From Candidatus Hinthialibacter antarcticus (lineage in GTDB: Bacteria > Hinthialibacterota > Hinthialibacteria > Hinthialibacterales > Hinthialibacteraceae): a stretch of DNA of 50,231 nt. A model generated the notes under the pieces. The model ran no database searches, was not told the origin of the DNA, and was given only the letters and a program-made list of their open reading frames with translations. The DNA is taken from the NCBI GenBank assembly GCA_030765645.1, contig JAVCCE010000060.1:1-50231 (forward strand), read 5' to 3'. The first letter of the stretch is position 1. Each line of letters opens with the position of its first letter. The translations under genes and the position numbers were made by a program. Below are positions 43,101 through 50,231 of the stretch, piece after piece.

Positions 43101-43259
43101 ATGTCATTGACTTAAGACTTCTAGCCCCCCTTTTTACGCTGAAAGCGCCAGGGGGGGATTTCAAAACAGCACAAACAAAGCGATACATTCAAGCAATATC
43201 TCAAGGGCTGCCGTCGCTTCGCGACGCCTTGCCCTTGCCACCCCTTAAGTCAATGACAT
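43101..43259. mobile_element. 159-bp element with perfect 16-bp terminal inverted repeats
   Basis: ATGTCATTGACTTAAG (43101-43116) and CTTAAGTCAATGACAT (43244-43259) are exact inverted repeats. The inside holds a C-run/G-run repeat (43122-43160) like that after accC, and TCGCTTCGCGACG, a small palindrome. TATTTAAC occurs just outside on both sides, though offset from the termini by 2 and 4 bases, so a target duplication is not certain. It ends 3 bases before the regulator's stop codon. No coding capacity. Confidence 0.65.
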
Positions 43260-43262
43260 CGA

Positions 43263-44417
43263 CTATTTAACGCCGTATGTTTTACGGTATTTTAATAGAC
43301 TCATGTTTTTTTCACGTTGAAAGTAGCGCGAAATGTGTTCGTTTCCATTGAAACTGAGCGACAAAGCAATCTGAGAGACGGACAGATTGGTTTCAATCAA
43401 CATCTGAGCAATCTTATCAGTACGAACGCGGCGTATCTCTTGTAGGAGGGTGGTTCCCAATTGGTCGCGAAATCGTTTTTCTAAAACCCTTCGTGATAGC
43501 GTAACAACCTCTACAACGTCGCTCACGCAAATGTTGTCGGTCGCATGAAGCCGAATAAACCGTACGGCCTTCGAAACGTCTGCATCATCAATTGCGGTAA
43601 TGTCGGTTGAAAGCCGAGGTACGACATGCGACGCATGAATCATAATGTCACGGTTTTCATCATCTTTACCGTCCATGAGTTGATCGAGGACGGCGGCGCC
43701 TTCATAGCCTGCGCGTTCAAAATTCACAGAGACGCTAGACAACGGCGGGTCGGACAATTCACAGATCAATTCATCATTGTCGGCGCCGATGATGGCGAGT
43801 TCATCGGGGACTTTCATTCCCGCTAATTTGCTGGCTTGAAGCGCTTGCTGGCTGCGGTCGTCGTTACAACACATCAGTCCAACGGGCGTGGGGAGCTTCT
43901 TTATCCATTTCACCAGGAAGTCTTGTTCTTTCTCCCAGGTGAGCGTCAATGGATTTGATGGCGGTTTATAGATCGAGGTTTTATAACCGGCGTTTGAAAT
44001 TTGCGCACTGAAACTCTCGCTCCGCTCGACGGACCACGGTTTGTCGTCGAAGCCGCAATAGGCGAAATGTTTCAGTCCGCTTTTGAGTATGTGTTCCGCC
44101 GCCATGCGCCCGATGGCTTTCGAGTCGGAGATGATGTTGGTCACGCCTTCGACTTTTTTGAAATGGTGTCCGACGACAATCAGCGGAATTCCTAACTCGA
44201 TGACTTCCTGAACCAATTCCGAGTCGCGCATGATGATGCCGTCAGTATTCAGGTTTTTCAAACGGGGAAGCACTTCGTCAAGTCCGCCGGGTTCCCAATA
44301 AAACGTCCACGGCCCATGAAGCCGCGAATATTTCGCGATGCCGCGTAACAAGGCGCGCCCCGATGAGCGTGAACTTTCTATGGGCAGAACGACTGTTCGC
44401 ATTTTGGCGACGCGCAT
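43263..44417 (-). CDS. XylR-like AraC-family transcriptional regulator with LacI-type sugar-binding domain
   Basis: 384 residues. The N-terminal about 270 residues form a periplasmic-binding-protein-like sensor (GPWTFYWEPGG, GIPLIVVGHHF, GLMCCNDDRSQQ, LAIIGADNDEL, PPLSSVSVNFERAGYEGA) without its own helix-turn-helix. The C-terminal 110 residues form an AraC two-HTH DNA-binding domain (VVEVVTLSRRVLEKRFRDQLG, ALSLSFNGNEHISRYFQREK). This is the architecture of XylR, which senses a sugar and activates catabolic genes. Ligand unknown; the nearby galactoside operon is a possible target. The ATG at 44417 or 44402 may be the start; neither has a clear ribosome-binding site. Confidence 0.92.
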   Translation of the reverse strand: MRVAKMRTVVLPIESSRSSGRALLRGIAKYSRLHGPWTFYWEPGGLDEVLPRLKNLNTDGIIMRDSELVQEVIELGIPLIVVGHHFKKVEGVTNIISDSKAIGRMAAEHILKSGLKHFAYCGFDDKPWSVERSESFSAQISNAGYKTSIYKPPSNPLTLTWEKEQDFLVKWIKKLPTPVGLMCCNDDRSQQALQASKLAGMKVPDELAIIGADNDELICELSDPPLSSVSVNFERAGYEGAAVLDQLMDGKDDENRDIMIHASHVVPRLSTDITAIDDADVSKAVRFIRLHATDNICVSDVVEVVTLSRRVLEKRFRDQLGTTLLQEIRRVRTDKIAQMLIETNLSVSQIALSLSFNGNEHISRYFQREKNMSLLKYRKTYGVK

Positions 44418-44515
44418 TCGTGAAATGGTGATTATTTTTTTGTATTACGATTATATCGCATTTTTGTTCGAGATCAATCAATTTGTTCGATTGTCTATTT
44501 AATAAAAGTCAGACG

Positions 44516-44544
44516 AAAAAGGCCGGTGAGAGATTCACCGGCCT
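44516..44544 (-). terminator. Terminator of the first Gfo/Idh/MocA gene
   Basis: 10-bp stem AGGCCGGTGA/TCACCGGCCT with a GAGAT loop, running into TTTTT on the - strand, 32 bases past the stop codon at 44577. Separates this gene from the regulator. Confidence 0.93.
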
Positions 44545-44576
44545 GATTGAAATTCAATGGGTACTGGAATGAATGC

Positions 44577-45953
44577 TTAAGCGACTTCCCAGCCTTTGCG
44601 GTATTCTTTGGTCACAAACTGGTTGGCTTCTTTTTTATTGGTAAAGCGCATGTTGGGGCCGTCCCAATTTAGCGTTTCAAACGGGAATCGCAGTGAAATA
44701 TTGCCCATCACCACCCACTCGGTTAGCGGGCCGGCGTGGTTGAAGTTTGAACTCGCTTTTGAACCGGTTTTGCATGACAAAATCCAGTCTTCTTTGTGCA
44801 TACGGTCAGTCTCGCCATCGCCGATAACGGGGATGCGCGGAATGATTTTACTCGGCTTTTTGTAATCTTTCACAATTTCGCCGTTCACCGCCAACACGTT
44901 GCCCTCGCTGCCTTTCATGACGATGACGCCTTTTTCTCCGACGAACATGGTGCTGGTCGATTCACTCGTAAGGTTCAAGTCTTCTGAGAAGCCTTTTGGG
45001 GTTTTCGGTTTCAATTTTCCGTCGTACCAGGTTAAGGACGTCGCATCAAAACTCCCGCGTTTGGGGAATTGATATTCAATAATCGCTTCTGTTGGATAAG
45101 TTTGGCTGTTCGCATCTTTTTGATGGATGCACTTGACGCTGGTTGGATATTCCAACTGAAGCGCTTTGACGACCGGGCTGAGGTTATGGCAGGCGATGTC
45201 GCCCAAGGCGCCGCAGCCGTAATCCCACCAGCCGCGCCATTTGAAGGGACAGTATCCTGAGTTATAGGGACGGTAGGGCGCGGTTCCTAACCAAAGGTCC
45301 CAATCAAGTGTTTCGGGAATGTCTTGTTCGGGCAGTGCGTTGGGGACGCCTTGAGGCCACCAGCCAATAGAGCGGTCGGTCCAGGAATGAACTTCGTGTA
45401 CTTGTCCGATTAAGCCGCTCCAGATCATTTCGGCAACTTCGCGGTGCTGAGCGGTTGCGGCGCCTTGGTTACCCATTTGCGTCGCAACGCCATATTTTGC
45501 GGCGGTTTCGCGCAGCAGCCGCGCTTCAAAAACGGTATGGGTCAGTGGTTTTTGTACATAGACGTGTTTGCCGCGCTGCATACATTCCATCGCGACGCGT
45601 GCGTGCATGTGATCGGGGATCGAAATCGTAACGGCGTCGATTTCGGGGCAATCGTCAAGCATCTTACGAAAGTCTTTGAAGCGTTTCGCATCCGAATAGC
45701 GGTTGAAGGTCCCGCCTCCACTCCGCCAGTCGACGTCGCATAGCGCAACGATGTTTTGGCTATTGCAGGTATCAACGTCGCTTGAGCCTTTTCCGCCGAT
45801 GCCAACGCATGCAATGTTCAATTTTTCCATTGGCGAGGAGTAGTGGCTTTTTGCCAGCGTGGTCGTACGGGTTCGATTGGTTGCGCATCCAGCCGATGCC
45901 GCAGCGGCGGCGGATGTAAGAAGAAATTGGCGGCGATTAAAATGAGATTTCAT
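44577..45953 (-). CDS. Tat-exported lipoprotein Gfo/Idh/MocA oxidoreductase
   Basis: 458 residues. RRQFLLTSAAAAASAGC combines a twin-arginine signal with a lipobox-type Cys, so the folded NAD(P)-loaded enzyme is probably exported and lipid-anchored. NIACVGIGGKGSSDVD is the Rossmann glycine motif and VQKPLTHTVFEARLL the EKP-type (here QKP) catalytic segment. VTISIPDHMHARVAMECMQ and WRGWWDYGCGALGDIACH are typical of this branch. These proteins oxidise or rearrange sugars and cyclitols; substrate unknown. GGGGG upstream of the ATG. A paralogue lies at 48577. Confidence 0.92.
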   Translation of the reverse strand: MKSHFNRRQFLLTSAAAAASAGCATNRTRTTTLAKSHYSSPMEKLNIACVGIGGKGSSDVDTCNSQNIVALCDVDWRSGGGTFNRYSDAKRFKDFRKMLDDCPEIDAVTISIPDHMHARVAMECMQRGKHVYVQKPLTHTVFEARLLRETAAKYGVATQMGNQGAATAQHREVAEMIWSGLIGQVHEVHSWTDRSIGWWPQGVPNALPEQDIPETLDWDLWLGTAPYRPYNSGYCPFKWRGWWDYGCGALGDIACHNLSPVVKALQLEYPTSVKCIHQKDANSQTYPTEAIIEYQFPKRGSFDATSLTWYDGKLKPKTPKGFSEDLNLTSESTSTMFVGEKGVIVMKGSEGNVLAVNGEIVKDYKKPSKIIPRIPVIGDGETDRMHKEDWILSCKTGSKASSNFNHAGPLTEWVVMGNISLRFPFETLNWDGPNMRFTNKKEANQFVTKEYRKGWEVA

Positions 45954-46116
45954 GATTTCCCCCGGATGTATGAGTAAGTTATCGTCCGTTATAAAACAAG
46001 ATGGTGGATGCTGTCAAGCAATCGGGCGATTGTTTTGCGCTTGGTTCGCTTGATTTGAACCAGGCTTTCGATTTAGTATTCATAGAGTATCTACAATAAA
46101 AAATAGGGAGATCACT

Positions 46117-47505
46117 ATGCGAATTCACTTTATGGGCGCGGCTGGCGGCGTAACGGGCTCGATGCATCTGATCGAAGTGAACGGCAAACGCATCCTTCTC
46201 GACTGCGGGTTTTTCCAAGGCCGCCGCGATGAGAGCAATCAACTCAACCGCAATCTCCCGTTTTCGCAACAAAATATTGATTGCATGGTATTGTCGCACG
46301 CGCATATCGACCATAGTGGAAACATCCCCTTGCTCAGCCGGGGCTATGAAGGCGACATTATTTGTACGCTGGCGACGCGCGACCTTTGCGCTGTCATGTT
46401 GATGGACAGCGCCCATATTCAAGAAAAAGACGCCGAGTTTTATAACAAAAAAATCGCGCAAACCCCTGATGATTATATTACGCCGATCTACGGGTATGCG
46501 GATGTCGATAAATGCCTCAAGCAATTTGTGGGCATCAATTACGAACGCCCGTTTCATTTATGCGACGGCGTGACGTTGACATTCTTTGACGCCGGCCATG
46601 TTCTTGGTTCCGCCGTGACCGTGTTGGATATCGTCGAAGACGGCAAGAAGCAACGCTTGGTCTATAGCGGCGACATCGGGCGACGTATGAAACCTATCTT
46701 AAAAGACCCGGTCTATGTGAACGACGCCGATATCATGTTGCTGGAAAGCACCTACGGCAATCGCGAGCATGAGGCGATTGAAACGGCGGACGATCAACTC
46801 GCGAAAGCAGTCAACGACATACAGGCCCGCAAGGGTAAATTGATTATTCCAAGTTTTGCGTTAGAGCGTACGCAAGAGATCATTTATTGTCTGCGTAAGT
46901 TGCTCAAAGAGAAACGAATTGAGCCGATTCCTATATTTATTGATAGTCCGCTCGCGATCAGAGTGACGGAAATTTTCCGCTTGCATCCAGAGTGTTTTGA
47001 TGAAGAAATTCTCTCGTTATTTAACATGCGGGAAGACCCGTTCGATTTTCCCAATTTAGAAATGTCGCGCAGCAAAGAATCATCACAGGCGCTGAATGAC
47101 GTTGACGGGCCGATGATTATTTTGTCCGCATCCGGCATGTGCGAAGCCGGGCGCATCCTCCATCACCTGCGCAACAACATCGGCGACCCGAACAATATGA
47201 TTTTGATCGTCGGGTTTCAGGCGAAAAATACGTTAGGCCGAAAAATTCTCGAGCGCCGTTCCACAGTGCGTATTTTTGGCCTTGAACATAATCTCGAAGC
47301 AGAAGTGCGCGTTATCAATGCATATAGCGGCCATGCTGACCGGCATGGACTGGACCGGTTTGCAAACGCCTCCAAAGAGACTGTGAAGAATTTGTACCTC
47401 GTTCACGGCGAGCCGGAACAGAGCAAGGCGATGGCGGAGCGGTTGCTACAGAACGGCTTCTCTCATGTTCATGTTCCAGAACGGGGTGAGTATGTGGATG
47501 TATGA
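46117..47505 (+). CDS. Beta-CASP metallo-beta-lactamase-fold RNA-processing-type hydrolase
   Basis: 462 residues. HAHIDHSG near residues 61-68 is the metal-binding HxHxDH motif. GHVLGSAVTVLDI, YSGDIGRR, LLESTYGNREH and the beta-CASP segment (IDSPLAIRVTEIF, SASGMCEAGRILHHLRN, VGFQAKNTLGRKIL) lead to the C-terminal RMMBL domain with SGHADRHGL. This is the CPSF73/YsH1-like family, in bacteria predicted to be ribonucleases but poorly characterised. Cytosolic. Starts with ATG after GGGAG. Divergent from the Gfo/Idh/MocA gene. Confidence 0.93.
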   Translation: MRIHFMGAAGGVTGSMHLIEVNGKRILLDCGFFQGRRDESNQLNRNLPFSQQNIDCMVLSHAHIDHSGNIPLLSRGYEGDIICTLATRDLCAVMLMDSAHIQEKDAEFYNKKIAQTPDDYITPIYGYADVDKCLKQFVGINYERPFHLCDGVTLTFFDAGHVLGSAVTVLDIVEDGKKQRLVYSGDIGRRMKPILKDPVYVNDADIMLLESTYGNREHEAIETADDQLAKAVNDIQARKGKLIIPSFALERTQEIIYCLRKLLKEKRIEPIPIFIDSPLAIRVTEIFRLHPECFDEEILSLFNMREDPFDFPNLEMSRSKESSQALNDVDGPMIILSASGMCEAGRILHHLRNNIGDPNNMILIVGFQAKNTLGRKILERRSTVRIFGLEHNLEAEVRVINAYSGHADRHGLDRFANASKETVKNLYLVHGEPEQSKAMAERLLQNGFSHVHVPERGEYVDV

Positions 47506-47573
47506 GCAGAGACTGTAAATGATATAAACAAAAGTATTCTGTATTAAACGCCTGAGATGTGGAGCCCGTTTCA

Positions 47574-48194
47574 TTGATTAAAAGCACGGCAATGATTGAA
47601 TTTTCTAAACAAGAGACGCGGTTCATTACTGTGTTTGCAGTGATATGCGTCGTTTATTTTTTTGTGAGTTTTGTGTTTGATCAATTTGTTGAATTGGCCT
47701 ATTACGATGAGTTGCAGGCTTTGTTTGTTCCCGCTCTCTTGTATCCTTCATTTCATTTTTCTCGCAAAGTTTATTTCTTCAGTACGGCGCTGGTTATGCT
47801 TACGATTGGATTAACCGATTTTGCGCTTATGACTGATGCGGTTGGCGCTGTTCGTACGGCTGCGATTGTTTTGATCGGAGTATTAATGGCGCAGGAAATG
47901 ATCTTTCGAAACGCGCGAACGCAGCGCATTTTGAAAGATGAAAAAGAAGAAATTGCAGCCAAACTCGAACAGACATTAGATAAAGTCCGTCGGCTGAGTG
48001 AAATTCTACCCATGTGCGGCGTTTGCAATCAACTGAGGACAGACGATGAAACCTGGAGTAAGTTTGAAGGGTTTCTCAAAGATGAACTCCATGTTGAACT
48101 TATTCACGGCGTTTGTGAAAATTGTCTCCGTGAAATGATGGACGATATTAGCGTAGAAAAGGGCGATTCGTCGACAGACCTGCTATTCGAATAA
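47574..48194 (+). CDS. Membrane protein with C-terminal CxxC signalling-type tail
   Basis: 206 residues from a TTG at 47574 with GGAG 9 bases before; GTG 47559 and ATG 47592 are alternatives. Four membrane helices, then a short coiled coil (KDEKEEIAAKLEQTLDKVRRL). The C-terminus is ILPMCGVCNQLRTDDETW, then FEGFLKDEL and HGVCENCLREM. It matches the zinc-ribbon-like tail common at the end of PAS/GAF sensors and response regulators (LPICxxCKKIR...GICPEC), here without any kinase or cyclase domain. Probably a minimal membrane sensor or adaptor; function unknown. About 70 bases after the beta-CASP gene. Confidence 0.78.
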   Translation: MIKSTAMIEFSKQETRFITVFAVICVVYFFVSFVFDQFVELAYYDELQALFVPALLYPSFHFSRKVYFFSTALVMLTIGLTDFALMTDAVGAVRTAAIVLIGVLMAQEMIFRNARTQRILKDEKEEIAAKLEQTLDKVRRLSEILPMCGVCNQLRTDDETWSKFEGFLKDELHVELIHGVCENCLREMMDDISVEKGDSSTDLLFE

Positions 48195-48419
48195 TCAATC
48201 GCCCGCTGGCGCTGGTTGTTCGTTGTTGCGCGAGGCGAGCGCGATCCAACCTCGATCTGTATATACGGGCGCAGGCCAAATTTTTCCTACTTGACGAACA
48301 CGGTAATAGGGACGGGTGTTCAAGTCTTCAAGTTTTCGTTTAAACCACCAATGCACGGGTAGGATATTTAACTCACGCATCAATATGGGATGAAACGAAT
48401 ATCGCTTTTGCAGTTTCAT
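48195..48419 (-). CDS. Small conserved-looking protein of unknown function
   Basis: 74 residues from ATG 48419, which has GAGGGA 5 bases upstream. Basic and aromatic-rich (LPVHWWFKRKLEDLNTRPYY, then VRQVGKIWPAPVYTDRGWI), without signal peptide or membrane helix. No family recognised. Its stop is adjacent to the stop of the convergent membrane protein gene. A good ribosome-binding site and non-random composition support a real gene. Confidence 0.6.
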   Translation of the reverse strand: MKLQKRYSFHPILMRELNILPVHWWFKRKLEDLNTRPYYRVRQVGKIWPAPVYTDRGWIALASRNNEQPAPAGD

Positions 48420-48520
48420 CAATTTCCCTCAATATAGCAATGCGCCTTAAATGCGCAGGAGTCTCTTACAAACGATGATGTATGATGTGGGTTTCAGTGT
48501 GATTAGCAAGTGTAATGCAA

Positions 48521-48553
48521 GAGACTTCTCCCAAATAAATCAGGAGAAGTCTC
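48521..48553 (-). terminator. Terminator of the second Gfo/Idh/MocA gene
   Basis: Perfect 11-bp stem GAGACTTCTCC (48521-48531) and GGAGAAGTCTC (48543-48553), 11-base loop, 23 bases past the stop at 48577. T-run is weak (TCTCTTG) on the - strand. Confidence 0.8.
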
Positions 48554-48576
48554 GTAATAGGCTCAATTCTATTGAA

Positions 48577-49911
48577 TTAGGATAAGCCTGCCAATGTCCA
48601 CGGTTCGCGCATGGGGCGCGACAACAGCCAGTTGGCGGGCGTATCTCCGATAAATTCTTCTTTCTCCGGGTCCCATCGCAATTTACGTTTTAATAACATG
48701 GCAATATGGCCGATGTGGGCGATTGTGATGGTGCGGTGCCCGGTTTCCGCAGGCGCGTAGCATTCTTTGCGCGACTTGACGCAATCGAGGAAATTGCGCT
48801 GCTCGCCTTCGGGGCAGGTATACAACTGCGTTTCCATTTTGCTGATTGGTTCATCCAAAATTGCTTGTGAACTGGCTTCGAGCTCTGCCCGCCAGCCGTC
48901 GTTGCCAATCCAGCCGTCGCTCCCAATGAATTTGAGATAGGGGTTTTTCGATTCGACGATGAGTTTGACGCCGTCGGCGAATGTATAGTTTATGATAAAA
49001 TCATGGGCGACATCATATAGCCCCTCGTTGGGGAACTTGCCTTTGCCTTCAATCTCGACCGGGCCGGTCTGCTCGGTTCCGTGGCCCCACTGCGCCAGGT
49101 CAATCATGTGGGCGCCCCAGTCGGTCAACTGCCCGCCGGAATACTCCATGATCCAACGGAAGTTCCAATGACAGCGCGCTTCGCTGTAGGGACGCACCGG
49201 CGCTTGTCCCAGCCACATATCGTAATCAAAGCCTTCAGGGGGATCTTTGATCTCCATACTTGCCTTGTTGATGCCGGGTTTGCCGGGCAGGCCGACGCGA
49301 ATCTCTTTTAGTTTTCCAATTCGTCCGTTGCGTACGAGCGTACATAAGCGGTGGTAATTCACGTCAGAACGGTTTTCGGTTGCGGTCTGAAATACGCGCT
49401 GGTATTTCTTCATCGCGTCTGCAAGCAGGCGGCCTTCGATCACCGTGAGCGACAGCGGCTTTTCGCACATGACGTCTTTGCCCGCTCGCGCCGCCATGAT
49501 GGAAGGGATGACGTGCCAATGGTCAGGGGTGGCGTTCATCACGGCGTCGATGTCGGTTCGCTCTAAGATTTCGCGAAAGTCGTTGTAGTCGTCGCAGCCG
49601 TTGTAGGCGCCGCGTTCTTTCATTTCTGCATAACGGGTTTCGATCAAAGCCTTCGCTGCGAGCCGACGCGAGCGGTCAACGTCGCACACCGCCAGAATGC
49701 GGCAGTCCGGCTCAGGTAGAAAGCGCTTAATGTTGCGGTTAACGCCGTGGTCGCCGGTTCCAATCACGCCAAGGGTGATCTGGTCGCTGGGCGCGGTGGC
49801 GCCGTTGCGTCCTAACACGGTGGACGGCACAACCATCGGCGCGGCGGCGGTCAACGCGGCGATTGAACTCTGGCGAAGAAACGAACGACGGGTGTGATAT
49901 TTAGATAACAT
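48577..49911 (-). CDS. Tat-exported Gfo/Idh/MocA oxidoreductase
   Basis: 444 residues. TRRSFLRQSSIAALTAAAP is a twin-arginine signal, ending near PSTVLG. LGVIGTGDHGVNRNIKRFL is the NAD(P)-binding motif, AVCDVDRSRR the adenosine-side acidic end, and CEKPLSLTVIEGRLLADAM the EKP catalytic segment. WHWNF-like CHWNFRWIMEYSGGQLTDWGAHMIDLAQW and WLLSRPMREPW at the C-terminus mark the exported branch frequent in Planctomycetes and relatives. Substrate unknown. GGGG upstream of the ATG. Unlike the 44577 paralogue it lacks a lipobox Cys and keeps the canonical EKP. Confidence 0.93.
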   Translation of the reverse strand: MLSKYHTRRSFLRQSSIAALTAAAPMVVPSTVLGRNGATAPSDQITLGVIGTGDHGVNRNIKRFLPEPDCRILAVCDVDRSRRLAAKALIETRYAEMKERGAYNGCDDYNDFREILERTDIDAVMNATPDHWHVIPSIMAARAGKDVMCEKPLSLTVIEGRLLADAMKKYQRVFQTATENRSDVNYHRLCTLVRNGRIGKLKEIRVGLPGKPGINKASMEIKDPPEGFDYDMWLGQAPVRPYSEARCHWNFRWIMEYSGGQLTDWGAHMIDLAQWGHGTEQTGPVEIEGKGKFPNEGLYDVAHDFIINYTFADGVKLIVESKNPYLKFIGSDGWIGNDGWRAELEASSQAILDEPISKMETQLYTCPEGEQRNFLDCVKSRKECYAPAETGHRTITIAHIGHIAMLLKRKLRWDPEKEEFIGDTPANWLLSRPMREPWTLAGLS

Positions 49912-50104
49912 GATAGTTCCCCAAGAAATGATGGATGATTTATCTTACCCAATCATTGCCGGGGAAATATAGGGATGCGAAAAAACTCGCCGACGCGTTG
50001 AATTTTGATTACCGATTATTTTTGTGATGCGAATGTAGAGCAATGAAATTACGTCCTGGTTGCCTCTGGGAACAGAGGCGCACCAGTTTTCATTTTATAA
50101 CTTC
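49912..50104. other. Upstream region of the Gfo/Idh/MocA gene
   Basis: Non-coding. Contains a small hairpin GCCTCTG-GGAA-CAGAGGC (50062-50079) without a T-run. The promoter of the - strand gene should be here, but no convincing -35/-10 pair stands out. Confidence 0.5.
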
Positions 50105-50231
50105 AATTCATCCGGTAATTGAGTACCTAGTATTTATGGATAGCCATAATTTTGTTTCGGAAAACGTGTTCCGGCCTGTCAAAAATTGACAAATCAAATC
50201 AGGCATGGATGCAACTCTGGAAGCGCCTGTG
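50105..50231 (+). repeat. Dispersed repeat, copy 3 (cut by window edge)
   Basis: From AATTCATCCGGTAATTGAGTACCT to the last base, this matches 33383 onward along about 125 bases (GGAAAAC, TCAAAAATTGACAAA, AGGCATGGATGCAACTCTGG, GCGCCTGTG). Same orientation as copy 2. The remainder, including the second inverted-repeat arm, would lie outside the window. Confidence 0.75.

Noticed and set aside
45979-46557. 192-codon - strand frame opposite the beta-CASP gene
   Set aside because: Antisense to the HxHxDH-containing coding region and lacks any start signal.
50062-50079. Hairpin GCCTCTG/CAGAGGC as a terminator
   Set aside because: No T-run and it lies upstream of, not downstream from, the neighbouring gene.
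1-50231. CRISPR arrays, rRNA operons, prophage or conjugation modules
   Set aside because: No regularly spaced direct repeats, no rRNA-like segment and no phage structural, integrase or transfer genes were seen on either strand.

Overview
The window looks like chromosome from an uncultured, Gram-negative, polysaccharide-degrading heterotroph. Several traits point to the PVC / Hydrogenedentota / Sumerlaeota-like part of the tree: scattered single-gene pseudopilins, Tat-exported Gfo/Idh/MocA proteins, FG-GAP proteins with an ASPIC/UnbV tail, XylR-type AraC regulators and many secreted glycoside hydrolases. No rRNA or other decisive phylogenetic marker is present, so the phylum is not assigned. 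Base composition is moderate with no abrupt shift except AT-rich intergenic stretches near 31.8-33.5 kb and 35.2-35.4 kb. Apart from one tRNA-Gly and short mobile repeats it reads as stable core and accessory chromosome.

Layout. (1) 1-5.1 kb: a + strand run of a 5'-truncated membrane glycosyltransferase-like protein, an agarase-like glycoside hydrolase and a GxGYxYP protein, followed by accB-accC (5.2-7.1 kb). (2) 7.2-12.6 kb: a CgeB-like glycosyltransferase on the - strand, then a + strand run of a TPR protein, a secreted PNGase F-like protein and an O-antigen ligase-like membrane protein. (3) 12.6-18.9 kb, mostly -: a small unknown protein, bifunctional nuclease, Maf, a proline-rich protein, a pseudopilin, an FG-GAP/ASPIC protein with three histidine/acid-rich insertions, a small Cys/His-rich secreted protein, then DUF2442 (+) and endonuclease V. 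(4) 19-31.6 kb: mfd, a secreted GH-like protein, threonine aldolase, a second pseudopilin, three small membrane proteins (one an orphan FlgG-like protein), a wrecked hicB-hicA locus, queG, a ROK kinase and a site-2 protease. (5) 31.7-35.4 kb: tRNA-Gly(TCC), a secreted VCBS-type protein, repeats, and a two-domain fasciclin protein preceded by two matching palindromes. (6) 35.4-44.5 kb: a - strand galactoside operon (GH2, galM, galE, galT, TIM-barrel isomerase), a third pseudopilin, a TIR-bounded repeat and a XylR-like regulator. (7) 44.5-50.2 kb: two Tat-exported Gfo/Idh/MocA proteins flanking a beta-CASP metallo-hydrolase and a membrane CxxC protein.

How the genes work together. GH2, GalM, GalE and GalT form a coherent route from beta-galactosides to UDP-glucose metabolism, with exported enzymes first and cytosolic Leloir enzymes after; the nearby XylR-like regulator is a possible sugar sensor for it. 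Intrinsic terminators mark most transcription-unit ends on the - strand.

The least ordinary observations are: a MITE-like element that splits a hicA gene next to a frameshifted hicB, with related copies at 33.4 kb and at the right edge; a membrane-anchored FlgG core without flagellar neighbours; HDHE-rich insertions in an FG-GAP protein beside a small secreted Cys/His protein; a PNGase F-like protein beside an O-antigen ligase; and two similar 22-bp palindromes 105 bp apart upstream of the fasciclin gene. No complete new defence or biosynthetic system was identified.
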